NCBI RefSeq assembly: GCF_947496485.1
Contig: NZ_CANMCZ010000001.1
Span: forward strand, 1,607,596-1,671,595
Direction: 5' to 3'
Origin: an uncultured Winogradskyella sp.
GTDB lineage: Bacteria > Bacteroidota > Bacteroidia > Flavobacteriales > Flavobacteriaceae
Length of the DNA: 64,000 nt
The translations under genes were made by a program, and so were the position numbers. The notes beneath the pieces are model-generated. The model made no database searches. It saw only the letters and a list, made by a program, of their open reading frames with translations, and was not told where the DNA came from. Positions 9,066 through 17,342 of the stretch are shown piece after piece; the first letter of the stretch is position 1; every line of letters begins with the position of its first letter.

Positions 9066-10007
9066 TTACATTACAAATTTATTACTAATCGATTCATTGT
9101 GATGTACGTGATGCATTACTTCAGCAAATAAATCTGCACAAGTAAGGACTCTAAGTTTTTTACTTTCTTGTTTTAAAGGGATAGAGTTAGTAACAATTAA
9201 TTCTTCCAGTTTAGATTTTTCTAGTTTTTCGTAAGCATTACCAGATAAGATAGGGTGTGTGCAAATAGCTCTTACACTTAGAGCACCACGTTCCATCATT
9301 AAATCTGCTGCTTTAGTTAGAGTCCCAGCAGTATCTACCATATCATCTACTAAAACTACATTTTTACCAGTAACATCACCAATGAGTTCCATGTGCGATA
9401 TCACATTAGCTTTTGCACGTTGCTTATAACAAATTACAACATCACTACCCAAAGCTTTTGAGTATGCATAAGCTCTTTTAGAGCCTCCCATATCTGGAGA
9501 TGCAATAGTTAGGTTATCTAAGTTTAAACTTTTTAAGTAAGGTAAAAATATTGTAGAAGCGAATAGATGATCTACTGGTCTTTCAAAGAATCCTTGAATT
9601 TGATCAGCATGTAAATCCATAGTTATAATTCTTGTTGCACCAGCAGCTTCTAGCATTTTTGCTACCAATTTTGCCGCAATTGGCACTCTTGGTTTGTCTT
9701 TTCTATCTTGTCTTGCCCAACCAAAATAGGGCATTACTGCAGTAATATGTCTTGCTGAAGCACGTTTGGCAGCATCTATCATTAAGAGCATTTCCATTAA
9801 ATTCTTTGGTCCAGGATGTGTGGAACCTATAATAAAAACACGTGTACCTCTAATAGATTCTTCATAAGATGGCTGAAATTCACCATCGCTATAAGTAGAT
9901 GTAATTACATTTCCTAGTTTAACTCCATAGGCTTTAGCAATTTGTTCTGCGAGGTATGTACTTTGGGTACAAGCAAAAAATTTGGCTTCTTTAGTTTTGT
10001 AAGACAT
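9066..10007 (-). CDS. prs: ribose-phosphate pyrophosphokinase
   Basis: Prs makes PRPP from ribose 5-phosphate and ATP for purine, pyrimidine, histidine and NAD synthesis. At 313 residues it is full length. Visible signatures are the N-terminal FACTQSTYLAEQIAKAYG, the flexible-loop region YFGWARQDRKDKPR, the catalytic DLHADQIQGFF (about residues 132-142) and the PRPP-binding VVLVDDMVDTAGTL loop (about 217-230). A TAAATTTG element 49 bases upstream gives it a promoter separate from the divergent tRNA-Leu gene. Confidence 0.97.
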   Translation of the reverse strand: MSYKTKEAKFFACTQSTYLAEQIAKAYGVKLGNVITSTYSDGEFQPSYEESIRGTRVFIIGSTHPGPKNLMEMLLMIDAAKRASARHITAVMPYFGWARQDRKDKPRVPIAAKLVAKMLEAAGATRIITMDLHADQIQGFFERPVDHLFASTIFLPYLKSLNLDNLTIASPDMGGSKRAYAYSKALGSDVVICYKQRAKANVISHMELIGDVTGKNVVLVDDMVDTAGTLTKAADLMMERGALSVRAICTHPILSGNAYEKLEKSKLEELIVTNSIPLKQESKKLRVLTCADLFAEVMHHVHHNESISNKFVM

Positions 10008-10055
10008 TTGATATCAGATGTTTAGTTGGTATAGTAATGGGATTTTTAATTCCTT

Positions 10056-10063
10056 CAAATTTA
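10056..10063 (-). promoter_or_regulatory. -7 promoter element of prs
   Basis: TAAATTTG on the minus strand matches TANNTTTG and lies 49 bases before the prs start codon, in the divergent region shared with tRNA-Leu. Confidence 0.5.
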
Positions 10064-10107
10064 GAAAATTATTTTACTACGAAAAGCATAAAACCCACTA
10101 AATTTAA

Positions 10108-10137
10108 TTGATTGCGAGAAATAATTTTCTATTTTTG
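10108..10137 (+). promoter_or_regulatory. promoter of tRNA-Leu
   Basis: TTG at 10108-10110 and TATTTTTG at 10130-10137 are separated by 19 bases, a very good match to the flavobacterial TTG/TANNTTTG promoter. The transcript would start about 10 bases before the tRNA. Confidence 0.7.
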
Positions 10138-10151
10138 CAGTCCAATAAATT

Positions 10152-10233
10152 GCTCAAGTGGCGGAATTGGTAGACGCGCTGGATTCAAAATCCAGTTTCT
10201 TCGGAAGTGTGGGTTCGATTCCCACCTTGAGTA
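10152..10233 (+). tRNA. tRNA-Leu (anticodon CAA)
   Basis: The acceptor stem pairs GCTCAAG with CTTGAGT, the D arm contains GGCGGAATTGGTAGACGC, and the anticodon stem CTGGA/TCCAG encloses TTCAAAA with anticodon CAA, which reads UUG. There is a long class II variable arm (TTTCTTCGGAAGTG region) and a T arm GTGGGTTCGATTCCCAC. The first acceptor pair is G-U. CCA is not encoded. It has its own promoter and terminator. Confidence 0.96.
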
Positions 10234-10238
10234 CATAT

Positions 10239-10281
10239 AAAATCCGTAATTCATTTATTATAAAATGATTACGGATTTTTT
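10239..10281 (+). terminator. terminator after tRNA-Leu
   Basis: AAAATCCGTAAT...ATTACGGATTTT pairs in a long stem with one bulged T and is followed by a T-run, just after the tRNA. Confidence 0.75.
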
Positions 10282-10390
10282 GTTTTTAGTTGAGAATTAT
10301 GTGAGTATTTGCATAGAGCGTTGTTTTACCTGTCTTTGGTATGTTTTTTGTGGCTTTATGATTCATAACTAACTACAAATTAACATCACT

Positions 10391-11776
10391 ATGACAGGAA
10401 AATTAACTCTTTTTTGTACTATTTTTTTAATAGGTGCAAGCATAATAAGTGCCCAAAACGAATTAGAATGTAAGACTAAACTTTCGCTATTTCATGATTC
10501 TGTTAAAGCAAAAAAATATGATGCCGCTTATGAACCATGGTTGTATGTAAAAAATAATTGTCCTGACCTTAGCTTAGCAACTTATGCTGATGGCGAAAAA
10601 ATTCTAAAACATAAAATTGATGATACTGATGGCGAATTAAAGATAAGTTTTATTGAAGCTCTTATAGATTTATGGAAAAAGAGAAGCCAGTTTTTTGAAA
10701 GTAAAACACCAAATGGTGAATATACTGCTAAAGCATGTCAATTAATGTATGATTATAAAGATGAGTTGAGTAAAAATAATAAAGAGTTATATGATTGCTT
10801 CAACGAAGGGTTTAATACAGACAAACAAACTTTTACACATCCTAAAAGTTTATACACTTACTTTTCTTTAATGGTAGATCTTTTTAATGAAGGTGAAAAA
10901 TCCGCGGCAGAATTATTCAATGCGTATGATGATGTCAGTGAAAAAATACAATTTGAAGTTCAGAATTATTCAGAAAAATTGAATGCATTAGTATTAAAAA
11001 CCGAAACAAACAAAACACTTACCAAAAAAGAAGAAAACAAGAAAAAAGTCTACGAAAGTTATCTGAAGAACTATGCTCTCATTCAAGATAATATTGACGC
11101 CATATCTAGTAGAAAAGCTAATTGCGATAATTTAGTTCCGTTATATTCTAGAGATTTTGAAACTCATAAAAATGATTCCATTTGGTTAAAACGATCGGTG
11201 AGCAGAATGTATCACAAACAATGTACTGAAGAAGAGTTATACGAAAAACTTGTTAAGCAATACGATAAGGTCGCACCTTCATATGATACAAAAATCTTTG
11301 TGGCAACAATGTTGATCGCTAAAGGAAAGGATAAAGAAGGATATCAATATTTAGAAGAGGCCTATTTTTTATTTGATGCTAGTCCTTATAAAAAATCAAA
11401 ATTAGCGTTTAGGATTGGGGTTATATTTAAGAATAAAAATCAGTATAGTAAGTCTAGAAGATTACTTTTAGAGGCTTTAAAGTTAAATCCTTCTAATGGG
11501 AAACCTCATTTAATCATTGCTGAAATGTATGCTAAAAGTGCAAAGAACTGCGGAAAGGATAATTTTCACCAAAGAGCAGTATTTTGGTTAGCTGCGAAAG
11601 AAGCAAAAAAAGCTTCTAGAGTTGATCCTACATTACAAAAATTAGTCAATCAATCGGTTTCTAATTATGAAGCAAAAGCACCATCAAAAGAAAAAATATT
11701 TCTTCTTGATATGGGAGGGAAAACGATAGAAATAGGATGTTGGATTAATAGATCTATTGTAGTTCCTAAACCTTAA
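10391..11776 (+). CDS. secreted TPR-containing protein, unknown function
   Basis: A 461-residue protein with a signal peptide (MTGKLTLFCTIFLIGASIISAQ) and mostly helical mature part. Cysteines occur in pairs that may form periplasmic disulfides (NELECKTK, VKNNCPD, AKACQLM, LYDCFNEG, KANCDNL, HKQCTEE). Residues about 330-400 contain TPR-like helices (SKLAFRIGVIFKNKNQYSKS, RLLLEALKLNPSNGKPHL). Similar proteins are annotated only as hypothetical in Flavobacteriaceae. It is monocistronic and convergent with the block starting at 11.8 kb; its stop codon lies 22 bases before the metF-derived repeat. Confidence 0.75.
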   Translation: MTGKLTLFCTIFLIGASIISAQNELECKTKLSLFHDSVKAKKYDAAYEPWLYVKNNCPDLSLATYADGEKILKHKIDDTDGELKISFIEALIDLWKKRSQFFESKTPNGEYTAKACQLMYDYKDELSKNNKELYDCFNEGFNTDKQTFTHPKSLYTYFSLMVDLFNEGEKSAAELFNAYDDVSEKIQFEVQNYSEKLNALVLKTETNKTLTKKEENKKKVYESYLKNYALIQDNIDAISSRKANCDNLVPLYSRDFETHKNDSIWLKRSVSRMYHKQCTEEELYEKLVKQYDKVAPSYDTKIFVATMLIAKGKDKEGYQYLEEAYFLFDASPYKKSKLAFRIGVIFKNKNQYSKSRRLLLEALKLNPSNGKPHLIIAEMYAKSAKNCGKDNFHQRAVFWLAAKEAKKASRVDPTLQKLVNQSVSNYEAKAPSKEKIFLLDMGGKTIEIGCWINRSIVVPKP

Positions 11777-11798
11777 TAAGTAAATTACTAGTTCTCTA

Positions 11799-11858
11799 TT
11801 TAAAACAACTCAGAAGCAATAGCTTTTATATTATCACTTTTTTCCATAGAATAATAAT
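11799..11858 (-). pseudogene. metF: detached copy of the metF 3' end
   Basis: These 60 bases match 19497-19556 at 58 positions and read, on the minus strand, the last residues of MetF (YYSMEKSDNIKAIASELF and stop; the intact gene has YYSMGKSDNIKAIASELF). Similarity stops abruptly at 11858, and nothing upstream resembles metF. It is therefore a remnant or duplicated gene end. Together with the intact metF end it forms a direct repeat bracketing about 7.6 kb of DNA. Confidence 0.88.
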
Positions 11859-11910
11859 TTTCACTTTTAGACTTGAAATTGCTCTGAACTATAGGTTTAT
11901 TTCCTAGAAA

Positions 11911-11947
11911 AATATCGAACCACCTTTAAGTATATGAAGGAGGTTCG
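11911..11947 (-). terminator. probable terminator after the DUF2892 gene
   Basis: CGAACC-A-CCTT and AAGG-A-GGTTCG (11916-11947) form a stem with one internal mismatch, followed on the minus strand by a short T-run (ATATTTTTC). Its position just after the DUF2892 stop fits a terminator. Confidence 0.5.
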
Positions 11948-11985
11948 CCATTAAATCTCTTTATAAAATTATTTACTCCATTCTT

Positions 11986-12198
11986 TCACTTCTTATCCGT
12001 AATTGAACAAGTTTTTAATCCGAATGGCGCATACAATGGGCAGAAACTAATTAAACTGGTTAAAACAAATATTCCAGCTAAAATTAGTAATATGACACCT
12101 AAGGTTCCAGTAATTATTTCTTTAAAGTACAATACACCAACAATAGCAGCGATTATTAATCTAATAACTCGATCTGCTGATCCCATATTTTTTTTCAT
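11986..12198 (-). CDS. DUF2892 (YgaP transmembrane-like) inner membrane protein
   Basis: A 70-residue protein with the DUF2892 pattern: MKKNMGSADRVIRLIIA, a first membrane helix, ILLILAGIFVLTSLISFCPLY and a C-terminal PFGLKTC. The pair of cysteines in SFCPLYAPFGLKTC is typical of the family, which occurs alone or fused to rhodanese domains in sulfur-handling proteins. The start at 12198 is preferred over 12225 because the family begins near MGSADR. It lies directly downstream of a Crp/Fnr gene with a Crp-type palindrome (12253-12266) between them, so it is probably that regulator's target. Confidence 0.85.
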   Translation of the reverse strand: MKKNMGSADRVIRLIIAAIVGVLYFKEIITGTLGVILLILAGIFVLTSLISFCPLYAPFGLKTCSITDKK

Positions 12199-12252
12199 CT
12201 CATTTAGTTTAAAATTATACAGCAAAGATTATAAAATAGGTAAAGCTAAACA

Positions 12253-12266
12253 GTGACTATAGTCAC
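12253..12266. promoter_or_regulatory. Crp/Fnr-type operator
   Basis: GTGACTATAGTCAC is a perfect 14-bp palindrome; with the next base it reads TGTGA-N6-TCAC, the arrangement of a CRP site. It lies 55 bases before the DUF2892 start and just after the stop of the adjacent Crp/Fnr gene, an obvious candidate for that protein's binding site. Confidence 0.65.
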
Positions 12267-12268
12267 AA

Positions 12269-12889
12269 CTATGCAATAATTTTTATCCCTCCAGAATCTT
12301 GTATTATCTTACTTTCTAATTCTAGTTTTTTAAGTAATCTCGTAACCACTTCACGCGCAGTGCCTAATTCATTAGCTATTTGGTTGTGGCTCATTTTTAT
12401 AGAGGAGTTGTTTGTTAATTCTGACTTGTTTTTTAAATGTTCGTATAATCTTTTATCCATTCTATCAGTTAAGAGATGACCAATAGTATCTAATAATTCT
12501 GAATAACGTAAATTAAATTGATCGTAAAATAGTTGATTAAAGTCAGGAAAATCTTTCAACCATTTAGGAAGCAAGCGCACAGGAATTAATAAAATTTTAG
12601 AATCCTCTTCAACAGATGCATAAACCTTACTTGGAGTATTTTTCAAGGACGCATAGAACGTCATTACACAGCTTTGAGATGGTTGAATATAGTATAGTAG
12701 AAGCTCTTTATCATTAAAACGAGAATAAACTTTCACAAGTCCTTCAAGAACAATAGGTAAAACTTTAACGTATTGCTCCTCTCGTAAAATTTCTGTGCCT
12801 TTTTGGAACTCTTTAATAGAAGAATTCTCCAAGACTTTCTCTAATAATGGAGGTTTTAAAAATGATAATAAGTTTTTATCAAAATCCAT
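12269..12889 (-). CDS. Crp/Fnr family transcriptional regulator
   Basis: A 206-residue regulator with an N-terminal cyclic-nucleotide-type sensor barrel (about residues 20-115, including VKVLPIVLEGLVKVYSRF and a long dimer helix after it) and a C-terminal winged helix (SHNQIANELGTAREVVTRLL, residues about 165-185). No N-terminal cysteine cluster is present, so it is not a classical oxygen-sensing Fnr. In Flavobacteriaceae such regulators are often paired with DUF2892 genes, as here. The ligand is unknown. Confidence 0.88.
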   Translation of the reverse strand: MDFDKNLLSFLKPPLLEKVLENSSIKEFQKGTEILREEQYVKVLPIVLEGLVKVYSRFNDKELLLYYIQPSQSCVMTFYASLKNTPSKVYASVEEDSKILLIPVRLLPKWLKDFPDFNQLFYDQFNLRYSELLDTIGHLLTDRMDKRLYEHLKNKSELTNNSSIKMSHNQIANELGTAREVVTRLLKKLELESKIIQDSGGIKIIA

Positions 12890-12965
12890 ATTATTAATTT
12901 ATCATATAAATTAAAGATACAAACTTCTGATGTATGTTATAGTCTAAAGAAAAAATACGTTTAGC

Positions 12966-15473
12966 TTAAAAATACAGTCTAAACACAGCGTTGGTTGTAA
13001 GACCTAGTGAAAATCTTGAGAATCTGTCAACTGTATTATTCTCATTAATTCTGAAATAATTGTTTATGGTATTTTCTCTATCGGAAATATTCCAGATTGA
13101 AGCTCCTATTTCTGACCTGAAGGTTTTGCTTATTTTAAATTTATAAATTGCAGATGCATCGATTCTAAGATAATCTCTTAATCGCTCTTGATTGGCAGAA
13201 TCAAAATTTACTTCATCATCTTCAATTTCATCTCCAAATATTGGAATTGAGGTTGGCTTTCCTATTCTGTAATTTAGGCCTGCAGAAATATCCCAAGAAT
13301 CATTGCTATACGTACTTCCTAATGTAATTGAATGTGAAATATCGAAATTACTTGGAAATTCTGTTTCTTGCAAAGCATCAAATGTGTATGTGTTATTTAC
13401 ATAAGAATAACTCAACCAACTATTGATGTTATTAAACTTTTTTCTGAATAGAAACTCTATTCCAAAGACATCGTAACTGCCTGTTTCTCGAGCAAATTCA
13501 TATTTAGTAGTAAAGCTTTGACTTTGGGTTGTAATGCCATCCACATTTTTGTAATACGCTTTGGTATCTAAAAGCCATCCGTCTTTAGAAAATATAGCAC
13601 CAATTGAAACTTGCTTACTTTCTAATATTGGGATTTCATTATCATCAGCAAGTTGCCATCGTCTTTTTTCAATACCTAAGAAATCATTTTGAAAGTTAAC
13701 AATCTGAGATGTAGTTTGATGTTTAAATTCACCTAAGGCCTCTATTTCAAAATAATCATTAAGGGCTTTCCTAATGCTTAATCTTGGTTCTATGATGTAT
13801 TTCTCAAATTTAGGTAGATAATTGGCTCGTATTCCACCTCGAATAGAAAAATCATTATTCTCATTGGTGTACCATGCCTGACCGAAAACAGCGTGTGATC
13901 TTATAATTTCTTCATCGCGTCTCACAAATCGTGGCAAGTCAATATCGTTAAGGTTAATAATTTCGGTTTCAATAAAATTATAACCAAGATTAAACTTCCA
14001 GAGCTCTTTTTGGTATAAATTATCTACTTTAATATTTGTTTCGGAAACGACATTTTCTTGCAAGAAGAGTTGGTCTGCCAAGACATCAGCATTTAGAGAT
14101 TGTAGTTTATAATCTGTATTAAATACATTGAATATTGTCGCTAGTTTTTTGTTCCATTGTCTTTTATAGTTCAATCCAAAAGCAAGACTGTTTTGAGACA
14201 CATTACTTCGTCTTGTACGCTCAGACTCTTCTATTATAGCAGTTTCATTAAAGCTTAAGTTATTATCTATATGTATAAAATTTAATCTCAGAAAATCCTT
14301 CTCACTAGGTTTATAGAGCCACCTTAATGAAACGTCGTTAAAATCAAACTCCTGATTAGAATTTGAAACTTCAGCAGTATTGTCTTGTGCTTCTGTGTCT
14401 TGAGTTACTCTTTCAAAATAAACATCATAGGTGGGTGTTCTAACCAAATCATCCAAAGATTTTCTAGTAGATACTTGTATTGATGATTTTTCTCCAATGG
14501 GAATATCTGTAAACAACTCAGCATTTAAAAAATTGAGACCAAAAACACCTTCAAATTCAGAATTTATTTTTTTATTAGTTTGCATGTGAATTGTGCCAGA
14601 AATACCATCAGTATAAGCAACGTCTGTTCCATTATTAATGACACTAGCTGTTTGAGTCATATGCGGATTAAAACTCGAAATAAGACCAAAAAAATGACCT
14701 GTCTGATACATCTTTATATCATCCCATAGTATTAAGTTTTGGTCATTAGAACCACCTCTAATATTTATATTAGAAACTGTTTCATCTGCACTTAAAACAC
14801 TTGGTAAAGCTTGAACGGTTTGAAGCACGTCAGACTCTATAAGGCCAGGTAATAAACTGAATTGATCATAGTCTATAGATGTTGTCCAATCGTTCTCTTT
14901 ATTAATTCCTTTAACTAAATAGGCCTCAAGAAAAACAGCACTAATTTCTTCTTGCTGCTCTAACATGAATATAAATTCACATTCTTCTAAATAAAAGGAA
15001 TTTACAGGACGTTTAATAGTTTTAAACCCAATATACCTTATGGTGAGTAGCTCATCTAAAGACTCTAATTCAATTTCAAAATAACCGTTTTCATCACTAA
15101 TCGTATAAGCAGATTTACCATTAATCGTGGCATCTGTAAGCGGTTGTTTTAAATAAGCGTCTTTAAGATATCCGCATATCGATATGGTTTTGGATATTGT
15201 AATGACAGCATCACTAACTTTAGTGAAGACTAGGTTAGTTTGTTCTTTCAGATTATTGACTTTTTCCAATAAAGTTAGTTTTTCTGAGGGAGGGAAAACA
15301 TTAATATCTTTAAGAAGGTTACTCTTATAATTAAAAGTAACATTATGAAAAGTACTTATTTTATCTAATACTTCTTTTAATGGTAGTCTTTCATTTTGTG
15401 CTTGAGCTTGTAGTGTGAAGCACGATAGTAGAACTAGTAAAATAGATAAGTAACACTTAGTTTTTATTGGCAT
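12966..15473 (-). CDS. TonB-dependent receptor with STN signalling domain (FecA-like)
   Basis: An 835-residue outer membrane receptor. After the signal peptide (ending QAQAQ) there is an STN domain (about residues 27-95: LPLKEVLDKISTFHNVTFNY ... VITISKT), the domain that contacts FecR in FecA-type signalling. A carboxypeptidase-like domain (about 98-170) comes next, followed by the plug with NINIRGGSNDQN and a 22-strand barrel ending in aromatic FRLYF. There is no SusD partner, so this is a FecA-like rather than SusC-like system. It overlaps the fecR end by 17 bases and is the last gene of that operon. The substrate cannot be read from sequence. Confidence 0.9.
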   Translation of the reverse strand: MPIKTKCYLSILLVLLSCFTLQAQAQNERLPLKEVLDKISTFHNVTFNYKSNLLKDINVFPPSEKLTLLEKVNNLKEQTNLVFTKVSDAVITISKTISICGYLKDAYLKQPLTDATINGKSAYTISDENGYFEIELESLDELLTIRYIGFKTIKRPVNSFYLEECEFIFMLEQQEEISAVFLEAYLVKGINKENDWTTSIDYDQFSLLPGLIESDVLQTVQALPSVLSADETVSNINIRGGSNDQNLILWDDIKMYQTGHFFGLISSFNPHMTQTASVINNGTDVAYTDGISGTIHMQTNKKINSEFEGVFGLNFLNAELFTDIPIGEKSSIQVSTRKSLDDLVRTPTYDVYFERVTQDTEAQDNTAEVSNSNQEFDFNDVSLRWLYKPSEKDFLRLNFIHIDNNLSFNETAIIEESERTRRSNVSQNSLAFGLNYKRQWNKKLATIFNVFNTDYKLQSLNADVLADQLFLQENVVSETNIKVDNLYQKELWKFNLGYNFIETEIINLNDIDLPRFVRRDEEIIRSHAVFGQAWYTNENNDFSIRGGIRANYLPKFEKYIIEPRLSIRKALNDYFEIEALGEFKHQTTSQIVNFQNDFLGIEKRRWQLADDNEIPILESKQVSIGAIFSKDGWLLDTKAYYKNVDGITTQSQSFTTKYEFARETGSYDVFGIEFLFRKKFNNINSWLSYSYVNNTYTFDALQETEFPSNFDISHSITLGSTYSNDSWDISAGLNYRIGKPTSIPIFGDEIEDDEVNFDSANQERLRDYLRIDASAIYKFKISKTFRSEIGASIWNISDRENTINNYFRINENNTVDRFSRFSLGLTTNAVFRLYF

Positions 15474-16368
15474 TCCTTAATATGACTTGGTCGTTTTCAA
15501 TCGAAAAAGTCAAATTTAAGGGTTGCGAGATAGATTTTAAAGCATTTTCTAGATTATTATGTTCAAAAGCACCTGTAAAATTAATAATAGTATCTGTATT
15601 TGTTTGGTGTTTTACTTGTACATTGTATTGCTTTTCAAGTTCAGCCAATACAGCATCAAGTTTTGCATTATCAAAAACACTCATATTTTTAAGCCAATTC
15701 GGTTCAGCAATAGCAATATCTGCTTTTAAACTCGTCCCAGATTCTAAAGTAAATTCTGTTCCGGCAGGTAATTTTACTTCTTCATTACCATAGCTTACGC
15801 TTACTAAACCTTCATAACAAGATACTTTAAAAGTACCTTCTTTTGATATGACATTAAATTCAGTTCCTAAAACGCTTACTGTACCAAACTCTGTAATAAC
15901 TTCAAAACGTTCACCTTTTTCTACATCAAAAAAGGCTTCACCTTTAAGTTCTAAGGTTCTTTTCTCATCCCATTTACCTGAATTATATTCTAGATGAGAT
16001 AATTCATTAAGGTTTACGATTGAGTTATCAGGTAGTGTTATAGTTTCAGTTTGTGCTAATTTGGTATCAAAAGATTGGATATTGTTTTGATTAAAAACAG
16101 TAAATAATGCCAAACCAATAACGAATACTGCTGCAATTCTCATGGCTACATTCATCCAATTTGTACCAGAATTGCTGTCCTCAGTAGTTAAATGTTTATC
16201 TAATTCTTCAAAAGAAACAACTTTAGCGTGGTCTTCACCTCTATATAGTTGCGCCTCTTCAATGATCTCTTCATATAGTTTAGCATCGTCCATAGCTTTA
16301 AAGGATGTTTCCTCAGCTTCAGACAATTCGTTACTTAACCACTTTTTTACTAAATATTCTTTATCCAT
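15457..16368 (-). CDS. FecR family anti-sigma/sigma regulator
   Basis: A 303-residue inner membrane protein. The cytoplasmic N-terminus (residues 1-80) carries the sigma-binding region (LVKKWLSNELSEAEE) and one membrane helix follows (about 82-99, IAAVFVIGLALFTVF). The periplasmic FecR domain has the typical TITLPDNSIVNLNELSHLEY, GEAFFDVEKGERFEV and FGTVSVLGTEFNV blocks, and the C-terminal DUF4974 domain (about 225-300) is STN-like. It should relay ligand binding by the TonB receptor to the sigma factor. Two copies of the TGGGAC/TGAGTTGTTTTAA motif lie directly upstream, between it and the sigma gene. Confidence 0.93.
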   Translation of the reverse strand: MDKEYLVKKWLSNELSEAEETSFKAMDDAKLYEEIIEEAQLYRGEDHAKVVSFEELDKHLTTEDSNSGTNWMNVAMRIAAVFVIGLALFTVFNQNNIQSFDTKLAQTETITLPDNSIVNLNELSHLEYNSGKWDEKRTLELKGEAFFDVEKGERFEVITEFGTVSVLGTEFNVISKEGTFKVSCYEGLVSVSYGNEEVKLPAGTEFTLESGTSLKADIAIAEPNWLKNMSVFDNAKLDAVLAELEKQYNVQVKHQTNTDTIINFTGAFEHNNLENALKSISQPLNLTFSIENDQVILRNANKN

Positions 16369-16385
16369 AATTCTGGCTTTATATA

Positions 16386-16416
16386 CTTAAAACAACTCAC
16401 TTTTAAAATGTCCCAT
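16386..16416 (-). promoter_or_regulatory. putative ECF sigma promoter, copy C
   Basis: On the minus strand: TGGGAC, then ATTTTAAAAG, then TGAGTTGTTTTAAG. It lies 18 bases before the fecR start codon, with identical spacing to the other three copies. Confidence 0.7.
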
Positions 16417-16455
16417 AAAAAAATGAAATAATTTTATTTCTTGTGCTGTTCTATA

Positions 16456-16486
16456 TTTAAAACAACTCATTTAATAAAAGTCCCAA
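16456..16486 (-). promoter_or_regulatory. putative ECF sigma promoter, copy D
   Basis: On the minus strand: TTGGGAC, then TTTTATTAAA, then TGAGTTGTTTTAAA. It begins immediately after the sigma factor stop codon and points at fecR, in tandem with copy C. Confidence 0.7.
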
Positions 16487-16487
16487 A

Positions 16488-17012
16488 CTATTTTTTATTA
16501 AGTTCTTCTAAATTGTTTTTTAAGTATTTCATAGCGGCATAGATTCTGTGTTCAGCTACTTTTTTTGTTATGCCCAAAGTTTCAGCAACCTCTTTGTGGG
16601 TCTTGCCATCTACTTTACTCAGAAGAAAAGCAACGCGTTCTTCTTCCTTTAATTTAGACAATACATGCTCGAAGCGATTTGAGAATTCTTTTTTACGCAT
16701 TACAAATTCTGGTGATTCGTTAGTATAGTCTTTTGGTTTTACCTGTTGGTATTTAAATTTTACTTTTTGATGCTTTACTTCATTTAACATCATATTATTG
16801 GCAGTAGTGTGTAGGTAGGTTTTTACGGCCTCAGGTTTTACTTTAGCACAATTTTCCCAGAGTTTAATAAATGCTTCTTGCACTTTATCACTAGGATTTA
16901 ATATATCACCATACTTATATAATAAAATATTGCTTAAAGTTTGTGCATACTTTTCGTAAAGTTTAGAAAAGCGAAGCTTGTCGCAGATATTATCGTGTAG
17001 CGATTTTGTCAA
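16488..17012 (-). CDS. ECF-type RNA polymerase sigma factor
   Basis: A 174-residue sigma-70 family factor with only regions 2 and 4. Region 2 spans about residues 15-95 (FSKLYEKYAQTLSNILLYKYG, PSDKVQEAFIKLWEN, TYLHTTANNMMLNEVKHQK). Region 4 spans about 110-165, with the DNA-reading helix-turn-helix KTHKEVAETLGITKKVAEHR. The gene order sigma-fecR-TonB receptor is that of a FecI-type cell-surface signalling system. No copy of the TGGGAC motif lies before the sigma gene itself, so it is probably not autoregulated by that element; its own promoter is not evident. Confidence 0.93.
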   Translation of the reverse strand: MTKSLHDNICDKLRFSKLYEKYAQTLSNILLYKYGDILNPSDKVQEAFIKLWENCAKVKPEAVKTYLHTTANNMMLNEVKHQKVKFKYQQVKPKDYTNESPEFVMRKKEFSNRFEHVLSKLKEEERVAFLLSKVDGKTHKEVAETLGITKKVAEHRIYAAMKYLKNNLEELNKK

Positions 17013-17074
17013 ATGTTATCAATTTAATTAAGGGTTAATAAAAGATGATGAAAGATAACAAAAATTAAAATTTC

Positions 17075-17105
17075 TTGGGACATTTAATTTCTGAGTTGTT
17101 TTAAG
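17075..17105 (+). promoter_or_regulatory. putative ECF sigma promoter, copy A
   Basis: TTGGGAC, then ATTTAATTTC, then TGAGTTGTTTTAAG on the plus strand, 41 bases before the first microprotein ATG. The upstream AATTAAAATTTC is shared with copy B. Confidence 0.7.
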
Positions 17106-17145
17106 AATAAATAAACCCTTAATCCCTAAACAAAACCCCTTAATT

Positions 17146-17259
17146 ATGTATACTCCCTTAAACGAAGTCTTAGTTCAGTTAAAATTAGAAAACTCTAATT
17201 ACAATCCAAACATGAACGTTGTCATTTCAACATTAAAGACCAAAGGACTTAGCTGCTAA
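17146..17259 (+). CDS. 37-aa microprotein, first of a related pair
   Basis: Too short for usual gene finders, but well supported by context: it directly follows promoter copy A and is related to the next small gene, which has its own promoter copy. It starts MYTPLNEVLVQLKL and ends TKGLSC; the neighbour starts MNTTLNQTITELKL. The shared frame (M-x-T-x-LN, then LKL, then a VI-type helix and a K-x-K) suggests one amphipathic helical family. No signal peptide or membrane helix is visible, so it is probably cytoplasmic. Function unknown; candidate regulator of the sigma/anti-sigma pair or stress effector. Confidence 0.6.
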   Translation: MYTPLNEVLVQLKLENSNYNPNMNVVISTLKTKGLSC

Positions 17260-17281
17260 CAGCAAAAAAAATTAAAATTTC

Positions 17282-17312
17282 TTGGGACAATCCTAAAGTG
17301 AGTTGTTTTAAG
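17282..17312 (+). promoter_or_regulatory. putative ECF sigma promoter, copy B
   Basis: TTGGGAC, then AATCCTAAAG, then TGAGTTGTTTTAAG on the plus strand, 30 bases before the second microprotein ATG. About 12 bases upstream of TTGGGAC and 6 bases downstream are also the same as in copy A, so promoter and gene were duplicated together. Confidence 0.7.
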
Positions 17313-17342
17313 AATAAAGCCCCCAAATTAATCCTTAATATT

